A stretch of 64,000 bases of DNA from Sphingobacterium nematocida (GTDB lineage Bacteria; Bacteroidota; Bacteroidia; Sphingobacteriales; Sphingobacteriaceae): contig NZ_FUZF01000020.1 in assembly GCF_900168125.1 (NCBI RefSeq), forward strand, positions 39,632 through 103,631, in the 5' to 3' direction. Positions 26,104-36,012 of this stretch are shown piece by piece (the first letter of the stretch is position 1; each line of letters starts with the position of its first letter). The translations under genes were made by a program, and so were the position numbers. Under the pieces are notes generated by a model. It searched no databases. It was not told the origin of the DNA and was given only the letters and a program-made list of their open reading frames with translations.

Positions 26104-28866
26104 ATGAGTATTTACAACGATTACATACTAGAGACTGAGGAAAGAAAAAATATAGGATTACATCCAAAACCGATAGACGGTGCAGAATTGACTAGTGAGA
26201 TTATTGGACAAATCAAAGACCTAAATCATGCGGATAGAGAGGAATCTTTAAGGTCGTTCATCTATAATACGCTGCCTGGTACAACTCCTGCAGCTGGCGT
26301 GAAAGCCAAGTTTTTAAAGGAAATTGTTTTAGGCGAAGCGATCGTTGCTGAAATTACAGTAGACTACGCTTTTGAATTGTTGTCTCATATGAAGGGAGGA
26401 CCATCTATCAAGGTTCTTTTGGATTTAGCTTTAGGAAACGATGAGACAATAGCGAATCAGGCGGCAGAGGTTCTTAAAACACAAGTTTTCCTATATGATG
26501 CAGATACAGCTCGTTTAAAATCTGCTTACGATAATGGTAATGCTATCGCGAAAGGAATTTTAGAAAGTTATGCAAAAGCAGAGTTCTTTACAGGATTGCC
26601 TGCTGTAGCAGAAGAGATAAAAGTGGTAACTTATATAGCTGCTGAAGGTGATATTTCTACGGATCTATTATCTCCGGGCAATCAAGCGCACTCTCGTTCG
26701 GATCGTGAATTGCACGGTAAATGTATGATTACGCCAGAAGCCCAAGCCAAGATTCGCGCCCTACAAGAGCTACATCCCGATGCCAGCGTTATGTTGATCG
26801 CGGAGAAAGGTACTATGGGTGTCGGTTCTTCACGTATGTCTGGTGTTAATAATGTGGCTCTATGGACAGGTAAGCAGGCTTCGCCTTATATTCCTTTCGT
26901 AAATATTGCTCCCATAGTAGGTGGAACAAATGGTATTTCTCCAATTTTCTTGACTACAGTTGATGTAACAGGGGGGATTGGGATCGATCTAAAAAACTGG
27001 AAGAAACAAGTTGACGCAAACGGAGATGTGGTCCGCAACGAGAATGGAGATCCTATCTTGGAAGAAGTTTACTCCGTAGCAACTGGAACAGTTTTAACCA
27101 TCAACACCAAAACTCAGAAATTATATAATGGAGCAGAAGAACTAATTGATATATCAAGATCTTTGACTCCTCAAAAAATGGAATTCATCAAAGCGGGCGG
27201 TTCTTACGCTATCGTTTTTGGTAAGAAAATACAGACCTTTGCTGCTCAGACTTTAGGCATCACAGCGCCGATAGTTTTTGCGCCTTCAAAGGAGATTTCA
27301 AATGATGGTTATGGTCTAACAGCCGTTGAAAAAATATTCAATAATAATGCCGTTGGGTCTACGCCAGGAAAGATTTTGCATGCAGGCTCTGATGTTCGTG
27401 TTAAAGTAAATATTGTAGGGTCTCAGGATACTACAGGTTTGATGACTTCCCAAGAGTTAGAGGCAATGGCTGCTACTGTTATTGCTCCTACAGTTGATGG
27501 TGCATATCAGTCCGGATGTCATACAGCTTCAGTTTGGGATAAAAAAGCACAGGCTAATATTCCTAAGTTAATGAAGTTTATGAATGATTTTGGTGTCATT
27601 ACGGCACGTGATCCTAAAGGAGAGTATCATTCAATGACAGACGTTATTCATAAGGTGTTAAATGATATTACGATCGACGAATGGGCTATCATCATCGGAG
27701 GTGATTCGCATACACGTATGTCAAAAGGGGTTGCTTTTGGTGCTGACTCTGGTACTGTGGCATTGGCCTTAGCGACAGGTGAAGCATCTATGCCGATTCC
27801 TGAGTCTGTGAAGGTTACATTCAAAGGTACGATGAAGCAGCACATGGACTTCCGTGATGTGGTTCATGCTACTCAGTCTCAAATGTTGAAACAGTTTGAC
27901 GGCGAAAATGTATTCCAAGGTCGCATTATTGAGGTTCATATCGGAACTCTATTGGCGGATCAGGCGTTTACATTTACAGATTGGACTGCTGAGATGAAAG
28001 CAAAAGCATCGATATGTATTTCTCAAGATGATACTTTGATTCAATCCCTGGAAATAGCTAAGTCGCGTATCCAGATCATGATTGATAAAGGTATGGACAA
28101 TAAAAACCAAGTTTTACAAGGTTTAATTGATAAAGCAAACAAGCGTATCGAAGAAATTAGATCGGGTGCTAAACCTGCTCTTACGCCTGATGATAATGCC
28201 AAATATTATGCTGAAGTTGTCATTGACTTAGATATTATAGAAGAGCCAATGATTGCGGATCCGGACGTAAATAATGCCGATGTTTCTAAACGCTATACGC
28301 ACGATACCATACGGGACTTAACCTTTTATGGAGGGGACAAAAAGGTAGATTTGGGCTTTGTGGGATCTTGTATGGTTCATAAAGATGACTTAAAAATCGT
28401 TTCTCAAATGTTACGTAATGTAGAGAAACAACAAGGTGAGGTTAAATTCAACGCTCCTTTAGTGGTGGCTGCGCCTACTTACAATATCATTGATGAGTTG
28501 AAGGAAGAAGGAGATTGGGAGTACTTGCAAAAGTATTCGGGTTTTGAATTCAGTGATTTACTGCCAAAATCTGCCGCACGTACCGAATATGAGAATATTA
28601 TGTATTTAGAGCGTCCAGGCTGTAACTTGTGTATGGGTAATCAAGAAAAAGCTGCAAAAGGAGATACGGTGATGGCGACATCTACTCGTTTATTTCAAGG
28701 CCGTGTGGTAGAAGATAGAGATGGAAAAAAAGGAGAGTCTTTATTGGCGTCTACTCCAGTCGTTGTATTGTCGGCAATTTTAGGACGTATTCCAAACATT
28801 GAAGAGTATAAAACGGCAGTTGAAGGGATTAACTTAACAAAGTTTACTCCGATGTCGATTAAATAA
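26104..28866 (+). CDS. acnB: Aconitate hydratase B
   Basis: The 920-residue protein has the AcnB order: an N-terminal helical HEAT-like domain (about 1-165), a swivel domain, then the catalytic domains with the iron-sulfur cysteines Cys756 (VGSCM) and Cys840/Cys843 (ERPGCNLCMGN). The ADREESLRSFIY and HMKGGPS segments are typical of AcnB. It interconverts citrate and isocitrate in the TCA cycle, and AcnB-type enzymes can also dehydrate 2-methylisocitrate. It is about 50 residues longer than the E. coli enzyme. A second, unrelated-type aconitase follows 213 bp downstream after a terminator, so the two may be expressed separately. Confidence 0.95.
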   Translation: MSIYNDYILETEERKNIGLHPKPIDGAELTSEIIGQIKDLNHADREESLRSFIYNTLPGTTPAAGVKAKFLKEIVLGEAIVAEITVDYAFELLSHMKGGPSIKVLLDLALGNDETIANQAAEVLKTQVFLYDADTARLKSAYDNGNAIAKGILESYAKAEFFTGLPAVAEEIKVVTYIAAEGDISTDLLSPGNQAHSRSDRELHGKCMITPEAQAKIRALQELHPDASVMLIAEKGTMGVGSSRMSGVNNVALWTGKQASPYIPFVNIAPIVGGTNGISPIFLTTVDVTGGIGIDLKNWKKQVDANGDVVRNENGDPILEEVYSVATGTVLTINTKTQKLYNGAEELIDISRSLTPQKMEFIKAGGSYAIVFGKKIQTFAAQTLGITAPIVFAPSKEISNDGYGLTAVEKIFNNNAVGSTPGKILHAGSDVRVKVNIVGSQDTTGLMTSQELEAMAATVIAPTVDGAYQSGCHTASVWDKKAQANIPKLMKFMNDFGVITARDPKGEYHSMTDVIHKVLNDITIDEWAIIIGGDSHTRMSKGVAFGADSGTVALALATGEASMPIPESVKVTFKGTMKQHMDFRDVVHATQSQMLKQFDGENVFQGRIIEVHIGTLLADQAFTFTDWTAEMKAKASICISQDDTLIQSLEIAKSRIQIMIDKGMDNKNQVLQGLIDKANKRIEEIRSGAKPALTPDDNAKYYAEVVIDLDIIEEPMIADPDVNNADVSKRYTHDTIRDLTFYGGDKKVDLGFVGSCMVHKDDLKIVSQMLRNVEKQQGEVKFNAPLVVAAPTYNIIDELKEEGDWEYLQKYSGFEFSDLLPKSAARTEYENIMYLERPGCNLCMGNQEKAAKGDTVMATSTRLFQGRVVEDRDGKKGESLLASTPVVVLSAILGRIPNIEEYKTAVEGINLTKFTPMSIK

Positions 28867-28914
28867 TCCGGTTGTAATTTTAAATATACGTACCGAGTTT
28901 ACTATAAATTTAAG

Positions 28915-28949
28915 ACGAGGCTATCCTGAAGGATGGCCTCGTTTTTTTA
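28915..28949 (+). terminator. Rho-independent terminator after acnB
   Basis: A 12-bp stem (ACGAGGCTATCC with GGATGGCCTCGT, one wobble) and a TTTTTTT run separate acnB from the second aconitase gene. Confidence 0.85.
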
Positions 28950-29079
28950 TGTACTGTTTTGGAACTATTTAGTTAGAATCATTTTAAATAGATTAAGTGA
29001 CAGTATTTTGAAAATCAATTCTAAAAATAATTAGTAAATTGTAATAAAATAGCATTAAGTAAGAACGAAATAATATATT

Positions 29080-31347
29080 ATGGCTTTTGATATTGAAATG
29101 ATTAAAAAAGTTTATTCACAGTATGATGAGCGTATTAAAGCAGCTCGTCAGATCGTTAATAAACCGTTGACACTTTCTGAAAAAATCTTATACACGCACC
29201 TTTGGGACGGGAACGCAACAGAGGCTTATGAGCGTGGTAAATCGTATGTAGACTTTGCGCCAGATCGCGTAGCTATGCAGGATGCTACAGCCCAGATGGC
29301 TTTATTGCAGTTTATGCAAGCTGGAAGAGCTAAAGCCGCTGTTCCATCTACGGTGCACTGTGACCACTTGATTCAAGCTAAAGAGGGCGCTGACAAAGAT
29401 CTAGCTCGTGCTAAGAATGAAAGTTCAGAAGTATTCAACTTCTTGAGTTCTGTTTCGAACAAATATGGAATCGGTTTTTGGAAACCGGGAGCTGGAATTA
29501 TTCACCAAGTAGTGTTGGAGAATTATGCTTTTCCTGGCGGAATGATGATCGGTACCGACTCCCATACGGTAAATGCCGGTGGTTTGGGGATGGTAGCTAT
29601 TGGCGTAGGGGGAGCAGATGCTTGTGATGTAATGGCAGGCTTACCGTGGGAATTAAAATTCCCTAAATTGATCGGTGTAAAATTAACGGGTAAATTATCG
29701 GGCTGGGCTGCATCTAAAGATGTGATTTTGAAAGTCGCTGGTATTTTAACTGTAAAAGGTGGTACTGGTGCAATAGTAGAATATTTTGGTGAAGGTGCTG
29801 AATCTTTATCTTGTTCTGGAAAAGGAACAATCTGTAATATGGGGGCTGAAATTGGAGCAACCACTTCTACATTTGGTTATGATGCTGCTATGGAGCGTTA
29901 TTTACGTGCTACAGATCGTGCTGATGTGGCTGATGCAGCTAATGCGATTAAAGAACATTTGACCGCAGATCCGGAGGTCTATGCCAATCCAGAGCTTTAT
30001 TTTGATCAGTTGATTGAAATAAACCTTTCGGAACTGGAACCATCTTTAAATGGTCCATTTACTCCTGATTTATATACCCCAGCTTCACGTATGCGCGAAG
30101 AGGCTCAAAAGAATGGCTGGCCTACAAAGGTAGAATGGGGATTGATTGGCTCATGTACAAACTCTTCCTACGAAGATTTGGCTCGTGCCGCTTCTATTGC
30201 TCGTCAGGCAATTGATAAAGGTTTGGTGACTAAGGCGGAATTTGGTATCAACCCTGGATCTGAACAAGTACGCTATACTGCAGATCGAGACGGGCTATTG
30301 AAAACTTTCGAAGACCTAAATGCAACAATCTTTACCAATGCATGTGGTCCATGTATCGGTATGTGGGATCGTGCTGGTGCAGACAAGCAAGAGAAAAATA
30401 CAATTGTTCACTCTTTCAACCGTAATTTTGCAAAACGTGCAGATGGCAACCCTAATACTTACGCATTTGTAACTTCTCCTGAAATGGTAGCGGCTATCGC
30501 TATCTCCGGTGATTTAGGTTTTAATCCTGTCACAGATACATTGACGAATAAGAATGGAGAGCAGGTCAAACTTGACCCACCTACAGGAGATGAATTGCCA
30601 ACGAAAGGATTTGATGTAGAAGATCCCGGATATCAGGCTCCCGCTGCAGATGGTTCATCAGTGGTCGTAGAGGTATCTCCAACTTCTGATCGCCTTCAGT
30701 TATTAGAACCTTTCGCAGCATGGGAAGGTACAGATTTAAAAGGCTTAAAATTATTGATCAAAGCCAAAGGAAAATGTACAACGGATCATATATCTATGGC
30801 TGGCCCATGGTTGAAATATCGCGGTCACCTGGATAATATTTCGAATAATCTTTTGATTGGTGCTGTCAACTATTTTAACGAGAAGACAGACAATGTACAG
30901 AATCAGTTGACAGGTGAATACGGTGCTGTGCCTTCTACTCAAAGAGCATATAAAGCTGCGGGGATTGGTTCTATTGTCGTTGGTGACGAGAACTACGGTG
31001 AAGGTTCTTCCCGTGAACATGCCGCAATGGAGCCTCGTCATTTGGGAGTTCGTGCGGTATTGGTCAAGTCCTTTGCCCGTATCCATGAGACTAATCTAAA
31101 GAAACAAGGGATGCTAGGTTTGACTTTTGCTAATAAAGATGATTACGATAAGATACAAGAGAATGATACAATCGATATCATTGGATTGACTGAGTTCGCA
31201 CCAAATAAACCGCTGACACTTGTGTTGCATCATGCGGATGGCTCAGAAGATAGTATTTCTGTAAATCATACCTATAATGATCAACAAATCGAGTGGTTTA
31301 AAGCAGGTGGTGCTTTAAATATTATTCGTAAAAATCAGGCAAAATAA
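29080..31347 (+). CDS. acn: Aconitate hydratase, mitochondrial-type
   Basis: The 755-residue protein has the aconitase layout of the mitochondrial type: catalytic domains 1-3 first, a linker, and the swivel domain last. The iron-sulfur cysteines are Cys359 (GSCTNSSYED), Cys422 and Cys425 (NACGPCIGMWDR); the swivel part carries KCTTDHISMAGPWL and the substrate-binding GSSREHAAMEPRHL. It isomerises citrate to isocitrate. It is not the closer AcnA/IRP1 form, which is about 890 residues. The juxtaposition with acnB suggests two isoenzymes under different control, perhaps differing in oxidant stability. Family call firm; division of labour inferred. Confidence 0.95.
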   Translation: MAFDIEMIKKVYSQYDERIKAARQIVNKPLTLSEKILYTHLWDGNATEAYERGKSYVDFAPDRVAMQDATAQMALLQFMQAGRAKAAVPSTVHCDHLIQAKEGADKDLARAKNESSEVFNFLSSVSNKYGIGFWKPGAGIIHQVVLENYAFPGGMMIGTDSHTVNAGGLGMVAIGVGGADACDVMAGLPWELKFPKLIGVKLTGKLSGWAASKDVILKVAGILTVKGGTGAIVEYFGEGAESLSCSGKGTICNMGAEIGATTSTFGYDAAMERYLRATDRADVADAANAIKEHLTADPEVYANPELYFDQLIEINLSELEPSLNGPFTPDLYTPASRMREEAQKNGWPTKVEWGLIGSCTNSSYEDLARAASIARQAIDKGLVTKAEFGINPGSEQVRYTADRDGLLKTFEDLNATIFTNACGPCIGMWDRAGADKQEKNTIVHSFNRNFAKRADGNPNTYAFVTSPEMVAAIAISGDLGFNPVTDTLTNKNGEQVKLDPPTGDELPTKGFDVEDPGYQAPAADGSSVVVEVSPTSDRLQLLEPFAAWEGTDLKGLKLLIKAKGKCTTDHISMAGPWLKYRGHLDNISNNLLIGAVNYFNEKTDNVQNQLTGEYGAVPSTQRAYKAAGIGSIVVGDENYGEGSSREHAAMEPRHLGVRAVLVKSFARIHETNLKKQGMLGLTFANKDDYDKIQENDTIDIIGLTEFAPNKPLTLVLHHADGSEDSISVNHTYNDQQIEWFKAGGALNIIRKNQAK

Positions 31348-31367
31348 TAATAATTGCCAATAACATG

Positions 31368-31400
31368 AAAGGTCGTACTATACAGTATGACCTTTTTTTT
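31368..31400 (+). terminator. Rho-independent terminator after the second aconitase
   Basis: AAAGGTCGTAC (31368-31378) pairs with GTATGACCTTT (31385-31395, one wobble) and runs into a T tract. Confidence 0.8.
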
Positions 31401-31590
31401 GAAGGTGTTTGTTCTATAAGGACATCAAGAATTTTTTCATAACAATGTTCTTTATTGACGGCATTCAAGAGCTCACCCGCTATAATCAGGTTCGGTTCAT
31501 GCCTGTTGGTGATCTAGAAGAATCATGAAAGTTTTGTGGGGCAATAAGTTTAGCTTTTTGCTGTTGACATACCTTTGTCAACGATGCCAG

Positions 31591-31598
31591 TATCTTTG
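31591..31598 (+). promoter_or_regulatory. -7 promoter element (TATCTTTG) for the DinB-like gene
   Basis: Exact TAnnTTTG 24 bp before the ATG at 31623. A second exact copy, TACCTTTG, lies at 31570-31577. Two start sites are possible; both exclude the TTG at 31575 as start codon. Confidence 0.5.
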
Positions 31599-31622
31599 GG
31601 TATAATCAAAAGAAAAACATAT

Positions 31623-32096
31623 ATGAACACGCAAGGTATTATTTCAAAAGAAGAGCTTTTAAAAAATTGGCAGGGTCACCGTACATTGACTAGACGAGTT
31701 ATTGAAAAATTTCCGGAAAAGGATTTATTTGAATTTTCGATAGGAGGAATGCGTTCCTTTGGAGATTTGGTAAAAGAGATGTTGTCTATTGCTGTTCCTG
31801 GACTGGAAAGCATTGTGTCAAATAAAATTGAGAAGTATGATCATAATTTGCCACTGAAGACGAAAGAAGAGTTGTTGGCCCGTTGGGATGCCGATACGCC
31901 AAAAATAGAGATGCTTTTTAATCAAATACCAGTAGATCGCTTTAAAGAGAATTTTAAGCTTTTTGGCGAATATGAGTTTCCAATCGTCGAAAACATCCAA
32001 TATTTTATCGATAATGAGATACATCACCGAGCACAAGGCTATGTTTATCTTCGGGGATTGGGGATTGAACCTCCTTTTTTCTGGGATAGATACTAA
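31623..32096 (+). CDS. DinB-family protein
   Basis: The 157-residue protein is all helical, with the DinB four-helix-bundle pattern. The third-helix motif NEIHHRAQGYVYLRGLGIEPP contains the adjacent His residues that bind metal in this fold. Many DinB family members are metal-dependent thiol transferases such as bacillithiol S-transferases or isomerases; no specific reaction is assignable. The ATG at 31623 is chosen because the promoter lies across the longer TTG alternative. Single gene, ended by a terminator. Confidence 0.82.
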   Translation: MNTQGIISKEELLKNWQGHRTLTRRVIEKFPEKDLFEFSIGGMRSFGDLVKEMLSIAVPGLESIVSNKIEKYDHNLPLKTKEELLARWDADTPKIEMLFNQIPVDRFKENFKLFGEYEFPIVENIQYFIDNEIHHRAQGYVYLRGLGIEPPFFWDRY

Positions 32097-32116
32097 GGAG
32101 TATATAAAATAATGGA

Positions 32117-32152
32117 AAAGTGACCTCTGTAAAAAGAAGGTCGCTTTTTTAT
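32117..32152 (+). terminator. Terminator after the DinB-like gene
   Basis: AAAGTGACCT pairs with AGGTCGCTTT (one wobble) and is followed by TTTTATTTT. Confidence 0.75.
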
Positions 32153-32212
32153 TTTATGTTGATAATTTATAGTGTTGTTATAGATGATTTTGTATGTTCG
32201 CGTACGAAAAAC

Positions 32213-33394
32213 ATGAATATGACGCAGACGGTAAAGTTAAAGAAGACAACACTTTGGTTGATGACCATCGCATCAGGCTTGGTCGTAGCTAATATATATT
32301 ATAATCAACCCCTGTTATCGTTGATGGCTACAGATTTTGGAGTCAGCGAAACAGAGGTCAGTAAGATTTCAGTTTTGACTCAGATAGGTTATGCCTGCGG
32401 ATTGCTATTCATCGTACCTCTAGGCGATAAGGTTTTTCGCAGAAGGTTGGTATTGGCGGATTTGGTGATTGTGTTTGCTTGTTTGATTTGGATATTTTTT
32501 GCGAAATCTTTTTGGATGCTATATGCAGCTCACTTTATATTAGGTGTGACCTCTGTTATCCCACAGTTGTTTGTCCCTATGACAGCGGAGCTATCGGATC
32601 CAGATCAACGATCTGCTAATATTGGTATGGTGATGTCAGGCTTATTAATGGGCATATTATTGTCTCGAATGTTAAGCGGGCTTGTGGGCGATCTTTGGGG
32701 ATGGAGATCGATGTATGCTATAGCTTCCGCACTTATATTAGTTACCTGGTTGGGTATTTTCAAATTTCTACCCGATCTAAAACCTAATTTCACGGGAAGT
32801 TATGCGTCTTTATTACGTTCGGTAGTTCAGATGGCCAAGAGGTATCCTTTATTACGTTTGGCCTCTTTTCGCGGGGCTATGGCTTTTGCAGGGATGTCTG
32901 CTGTCTTCACCACACTGGTTTTTCATCTAGAAGGACCGCCTTTTAATGTAGGTGCCACGGTGGTGGGGAGCTTTGGTTTGGTAGGGGCTGTTGGAGCATT
33001 AGCAGCAGCTTTCGTGGGACGGTTTACTCGAAAATGGTCGAACTTTAAAATAATAACGGTTGCATTGAGTATTTTGTTAAGCAGCTGGCTATTTACTTTC
33101 GGGGCTGGTGATACCTATTGGGGGCTAGTGGTTGGTATCATTTTGTTGGATTTAGGGCTACAGGCCTCGCATATTATGAATCAAACGGACTTTTTTTCGT
33201 TAAATGCAAAGGCTACAAACCGATTGAATACCGTTTATATGGTTTCGTATTTTATTGGCGGATCGTTAGGCACACTGACAGCAGCTTGGGCTTGGGAGCA
33301 TGGACAGTGGGCTGCTGTTTGCACTGTAGGTTTTGCCTTTAACATCATGGCACTAATAGCTCATGTATTATTTGCAAAAAAAGTAAGTGTCTAG
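32213..33394 (+). CDS. MFS transporter
   Basis: The 393-residue protein has about 12 membrane helices and major facilitator loop motifs, notably PLGDKVFRRRLVLADL after helix 2 and an acidic PELSDPDQR-like loop in AELSDPDQRSANIGMVMSG. The N-terminal half resembles the proton-driven sugar or drug efflux group. No substrate can be read. I prefer ATG 32213 (MNMTQ); the longer frame from 32120 would start on TTG inside the preceding terminator. It is convergent with a methyltransferase gene whose stop is 5 bp away, without a clear terminator between. Confidence 0.88.
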   Translation: MNMTQTVKLKKTTLWLMTIASGLVVANIYYNQPLLSLMATDFGVSETEVSKISVLTQIGYACGLLFIVPLGDKVFRRRLVLADLVIVFACLIWIFFAKSFWMLYAAHFILGVTSVIPQLFVPMTAELSDPDQRSANIGMVMSGLLMGILLSRMLSGLVGDLWGWRSMYAIASALILVTWLGIFKFLPDLKPNFTGSYASLLRSVVQMAKRYPLLRLASFRGAMAFAGMSAVFTTLVFHLEGPPFNVGATVVGSFGLVGAVGALAAAFVGRFTRKWSNFKIITVALSILLSSWLFTFGAGDTYWGLVVGIILLDLGLQASHIMNQTDFFSLNAKATNRLNTVYMVSYFIGGSLGTLTAAWAWEHGQWAAVCTVGFAFNIMALIAHVLFAKKVSV

Positions 33395-33399
33395 TTCTG

Positions 33400-34137
33400 C
33401 TACTTGATTCTACCGGCTTTAAAAATAATAGGAAAGTTGACTCTCCTAATTTCTACAGGTCCCCAAGCATTACGAAGATCTTTTTCAATTTGAGTTACTG
33501 GATTACTCCCGTGTGCCTTCTGATAATGTTGAACGGCGGACCAGGTGTTAAGATAACCGATTAGATTTTCTATCTTCCAGAGTTTGATATTTGTAACTTC
33601 GGGTGTTTCAAGCTCACGATAAGGAAAAGGAATACTTTGGTAGCGTTCTTGGATATGTCTCCTCTCTGGATCCCAATATTGACCAATAATATCGGCGTAG
33701 AAGGACTGGACTATAGCATCAATTTCTGGGGTAATATGATTTAATTCGTACCCTATTAATGCGATAATACTATTTGGTCTGCCTACTCGCTTCACTTCAT
33801 TATTGAACTTTTCTAAATCGAACCAATGTACAGCCTGCGCAACGGTAATCAAATCAAAACTATCATCGGCGAACTGTGTGTGCTCTGCTTTTTGAATAGA
33901 GTAGTGGATGTTGTCTGCTTGGTAGGCATGTTTTAGCTGCTGTGCACTCATGTCAGTAGCTTCGACCCAGGTGAAGTCTTTAGCAAGTTCACGGGCGACT
34001 TGCCCATTGCCGGTTGCGCAATCCCAGGCTCTTTCTTTTTCTTTTAACAGGGGATACAGAAAATCATAGATTGTTTGCGGATAGTCAGGTCTGAACTTCG
34101 CGTATTTGTCCGATATAGTAGAAAAGTTATCTTTCAT
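33400..34137 (-). CDS. Class I SAM-dependent methyltransferase
   Basis: The 245-residue protein has AWDCATGNGQVARELA as motif I, VEATDMSAQQLKHA as motif II and FDLITVAQAVHWFDLEKF as motif IV, the pattern of small-molecule methyltransferases of the Methyltransf_11/25 group. Its N-terminal ISDKYAKFRPDYPQTIYDFL is a familiar lead of this subgroup. Substrate unknown, cytoplasmic. It stands alone, convergent with the MFS gene upstream in coordinates. Confidence 0.85.
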   Translation of the reverse strand: MKDNFSTISDKYAKFRPDYPQTIYDFLYPLLKEKERAWDCATGNGQVARELAKDFTWVEATDMSAQQLKHAYQADNIHYSIQKAEHTQFADDSFDLITVAQAVHWFDLEKFNNEVKRVGRPNSIIALIGYELNHITPEIDAIVQSFYADIIGQYWDPERRHIQERYQSIPFPYRELETPEVTNIKLWKIENLIGYLNTWSAVQHYQKAHGSNPVTQIEKDLRNAWGPVEIRRVNFPIIFKAGRIK

Positions 34138-34266
34138 GATGCCATATCTTTTCTATAAATTTAGGAAAAATAATTTGGAAATTTAACGAATTAAATTTAG
34201 TCGTATTTGAGTATGTCTGCAATGTGGACGTAATCGCCACGTTTTATCCCAATACTCTCCCTATAG

Positions 34267-34839
34267 TTAGTTTTTTTGTTGTGACCATTCACTCCTTAGT
34301 ATCGAAAATATGTTGAGATCAAAGTATTGTTGATCATGACGTTCTACCTGTCTTAAAATCCCTTCATGAGCAAATCCTAATCGTAATGGGATAGCAGCGC
34401 TTTTTGCATTGTTTATTGCTGTGAGAATTTCTATACGTTGAAAATTCAAATCTTGGAATCCGATTTTTAACAAGGCCGTGCAGGCTGTTGTGATTATTCC
34501 TTGCCCTTGACAATCTTCGGTAAGCCAATAACCTATTGAAGCATTGTTGTTGACTTTATCTATCTGGTGCAGACCTATGCGTCCAACTAATGTATTGGTT
34601 TTAAATATATTGTAGCTTAATTCATCGCCTTGTGTACAGTTTTCTTGAGATTTTTGAAGGTATGTTATACTGTCATTTACGGAGTTTACATGCGCTACCC
34701 AAGGTAGAAATTGACCCAGATAAGATTTGTTACTTTGGATCGCATTATAAAGTGCTTCTGCTTGGTCTGGAGAACTGCTTTTTAAGATTATGCCTGAGGA
34801 AATCTGAATTTCTGGAATGGTGGAGGTATTGTATGTCAT
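34267..34839 (-). CDS. GNAT N-acetyltransferase, RimL-like
   Basis: The 190-residue protein has the GNAT fold elements: acyl-CoA loop around GYWLTEDCQGQGIITTACTA, then FQRIEILTAINNAKSAAIPLRLGFAHEGILR, the classic end of RimJ/RimL-type acetyltransferases. These acetylate protein N-termini or small amines. The target is unknown. It lies 77 bp downstream of a WYL-domain regulator on the same strand, so they may share a transcript. Confidence 0.88.
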   Translation of the reverse strand: MTYNTSTIPEIQISSGIILKSSSPDQAEALYNAIQSNKSYLGQFLPWVAHVNSVNDSITYLQKSQENCTQGDELSYNIFKTNTLVGRIGLHQIDKVNNNASIGYWLTEDCQGQGIITTACTALLKIGFQDLNFQRIEILTAINNAKSAAIPLRLGFAHEGILRQVERHDQQYFDLNIFSILRSEWSQQKN

Positions 34840-34916
34840 TTCTAAATAACTCTATTTTTATTGTTTTGTTTTTCTCGTTATCCGATTTTGGCGATTCAAC
34901 GTGTTTTTCCTGATGC

Positions 34917-35885
34917 CTATGTTTCAATACAGTTTAGACTTTTTTTGAGAATGGTTTTTACCGCTTCTTTGAGTACTGTAGGTTCGATAATCCAAGCATC
35001 ATCTGCAAACATCATAAACCATCGGGCAAAGTAGTCAAGTGGGCCTTTGTATTCAAAAAAAAGATCCGTATGTCGGGTTGATCTATCCTCGTGCGTAAAT
35101 CCAAAGTACGCCTTTTGCCAATCCAGATGGGGGGCTGTGTCTAAACCCACACGTATATGTACAGAGATTGGTGTAATATTGTTCTTTCGATTGGCCATTA
35201 ATTCGGCTAGACTAATATGCTCTCGTGTAAAAGTGGCCGTAAGAAGTTCGATCGAAAAGATACGATCTGCTCTAAATTGCCTATAGTCATTGCGCTTTAA
35301 GCAGTAAGCTCCTACATACCAAAAATTGTTCTCATGAAATAAACCAATAGGTTCAATAGTTCTAGCTTCCGGTTGCTTATCAATAGTTCCTTGATAGGAG
35401 AGGGCTACCTGTCTTTTGTGGGCTATACTCTCAAAAAAGGTCTGTAAAGCGTGAGGCACGGACTGGTTGAATGTTTCGTAACTAGACTTGCTCATAATGA
35501 TCTGATTCTCGATCGTAGAGATAGAGTCCCTTTCATTGTGCTTTAAAACGGACCTTATTTTATACATGGCTGATTTATAATCAGACATGAGCTTTTTGTC
35601 CATAAATTTTTCCATCAGCTTTTCTGCCCCAATAAAGCTAATAGCCTCTTCTTTGGAAAATACAATTGGGGGCAATCGGTAGCCCTCCACTATGGAATAT
35701 CCGCTTCCGGCTTCTCCTATGATGGGCACTCCTGCTTGTTCTAGACTTTTAATGTCTCGGTAGATAGTTCGAAGGCTTACTTCGAAACGGTCAGCAAGTT
35801 CTTGGGCTTTTACCACTCTTTTGGATTGTAATTGAATAAGAATTTCTACTATTCGATCAAATCTCTTTTTTAAATCAACAGACAC
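34917..35885 (-). CDS. HTH/WYL-domain transcriptional regulator (YafY-like)
   Basis: The 322-residue protein has an N-terminal winged helix (about 5-60; AQELADRFEVSLRTIYRDIKSLEQAGVPI) and a WYL domain (about 145-225; QVALSYQGTIDKQPEARTIEPIGLFHENNFWYVGAYC). WYL proteins of this type sense ligands, including nucleic-acid products, and usually repress neighbouring genes. Candidates are the GNAT gene downstream and the divergent Rieske gene 127 bp away. The ligand is unknown. Full length. Confidence 0.9.
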   Translation of the reverse strand: MSVDLKKRFDRIVEILIQLQSKRVVKAQELADRFEVSLRTIYRDIKSLEQAGVPIIGEAGSGYSIVEGYRLPPIVFSKEEAISFIGAEKLMEKFMDKKLMSDYKSAMYKIRSVLKHNERDSISTIENQIIMSKSSYETFNQSVPHALQTFFESIAHKRQVALSYQGTIDKQPEARTIEPIGLFHENNFWYVGAYCLKRNDYRQFRADRIFSIELLTATFTREHISLAELMANRKNNITPISVHIRVGLDTAPHLDWQKAYFGFTHEDRSTRHTDLFFEYKGPLDYFARWFMMFADDAWIIEPTVLKEAVKTILKKSLNCIET

Positions 35886-36012
35886 GTTTTTCTTTTTTTG
35901 GTTAAACTTAGAAAAAAGCTTTGTATTATTGAAGTTCCGTTTAAAAAAGATAAATTAATCTCCTATTTGATCGGGGCGTTAATTACAAAATACAATTCGT
36001 TAAATTTATAGT

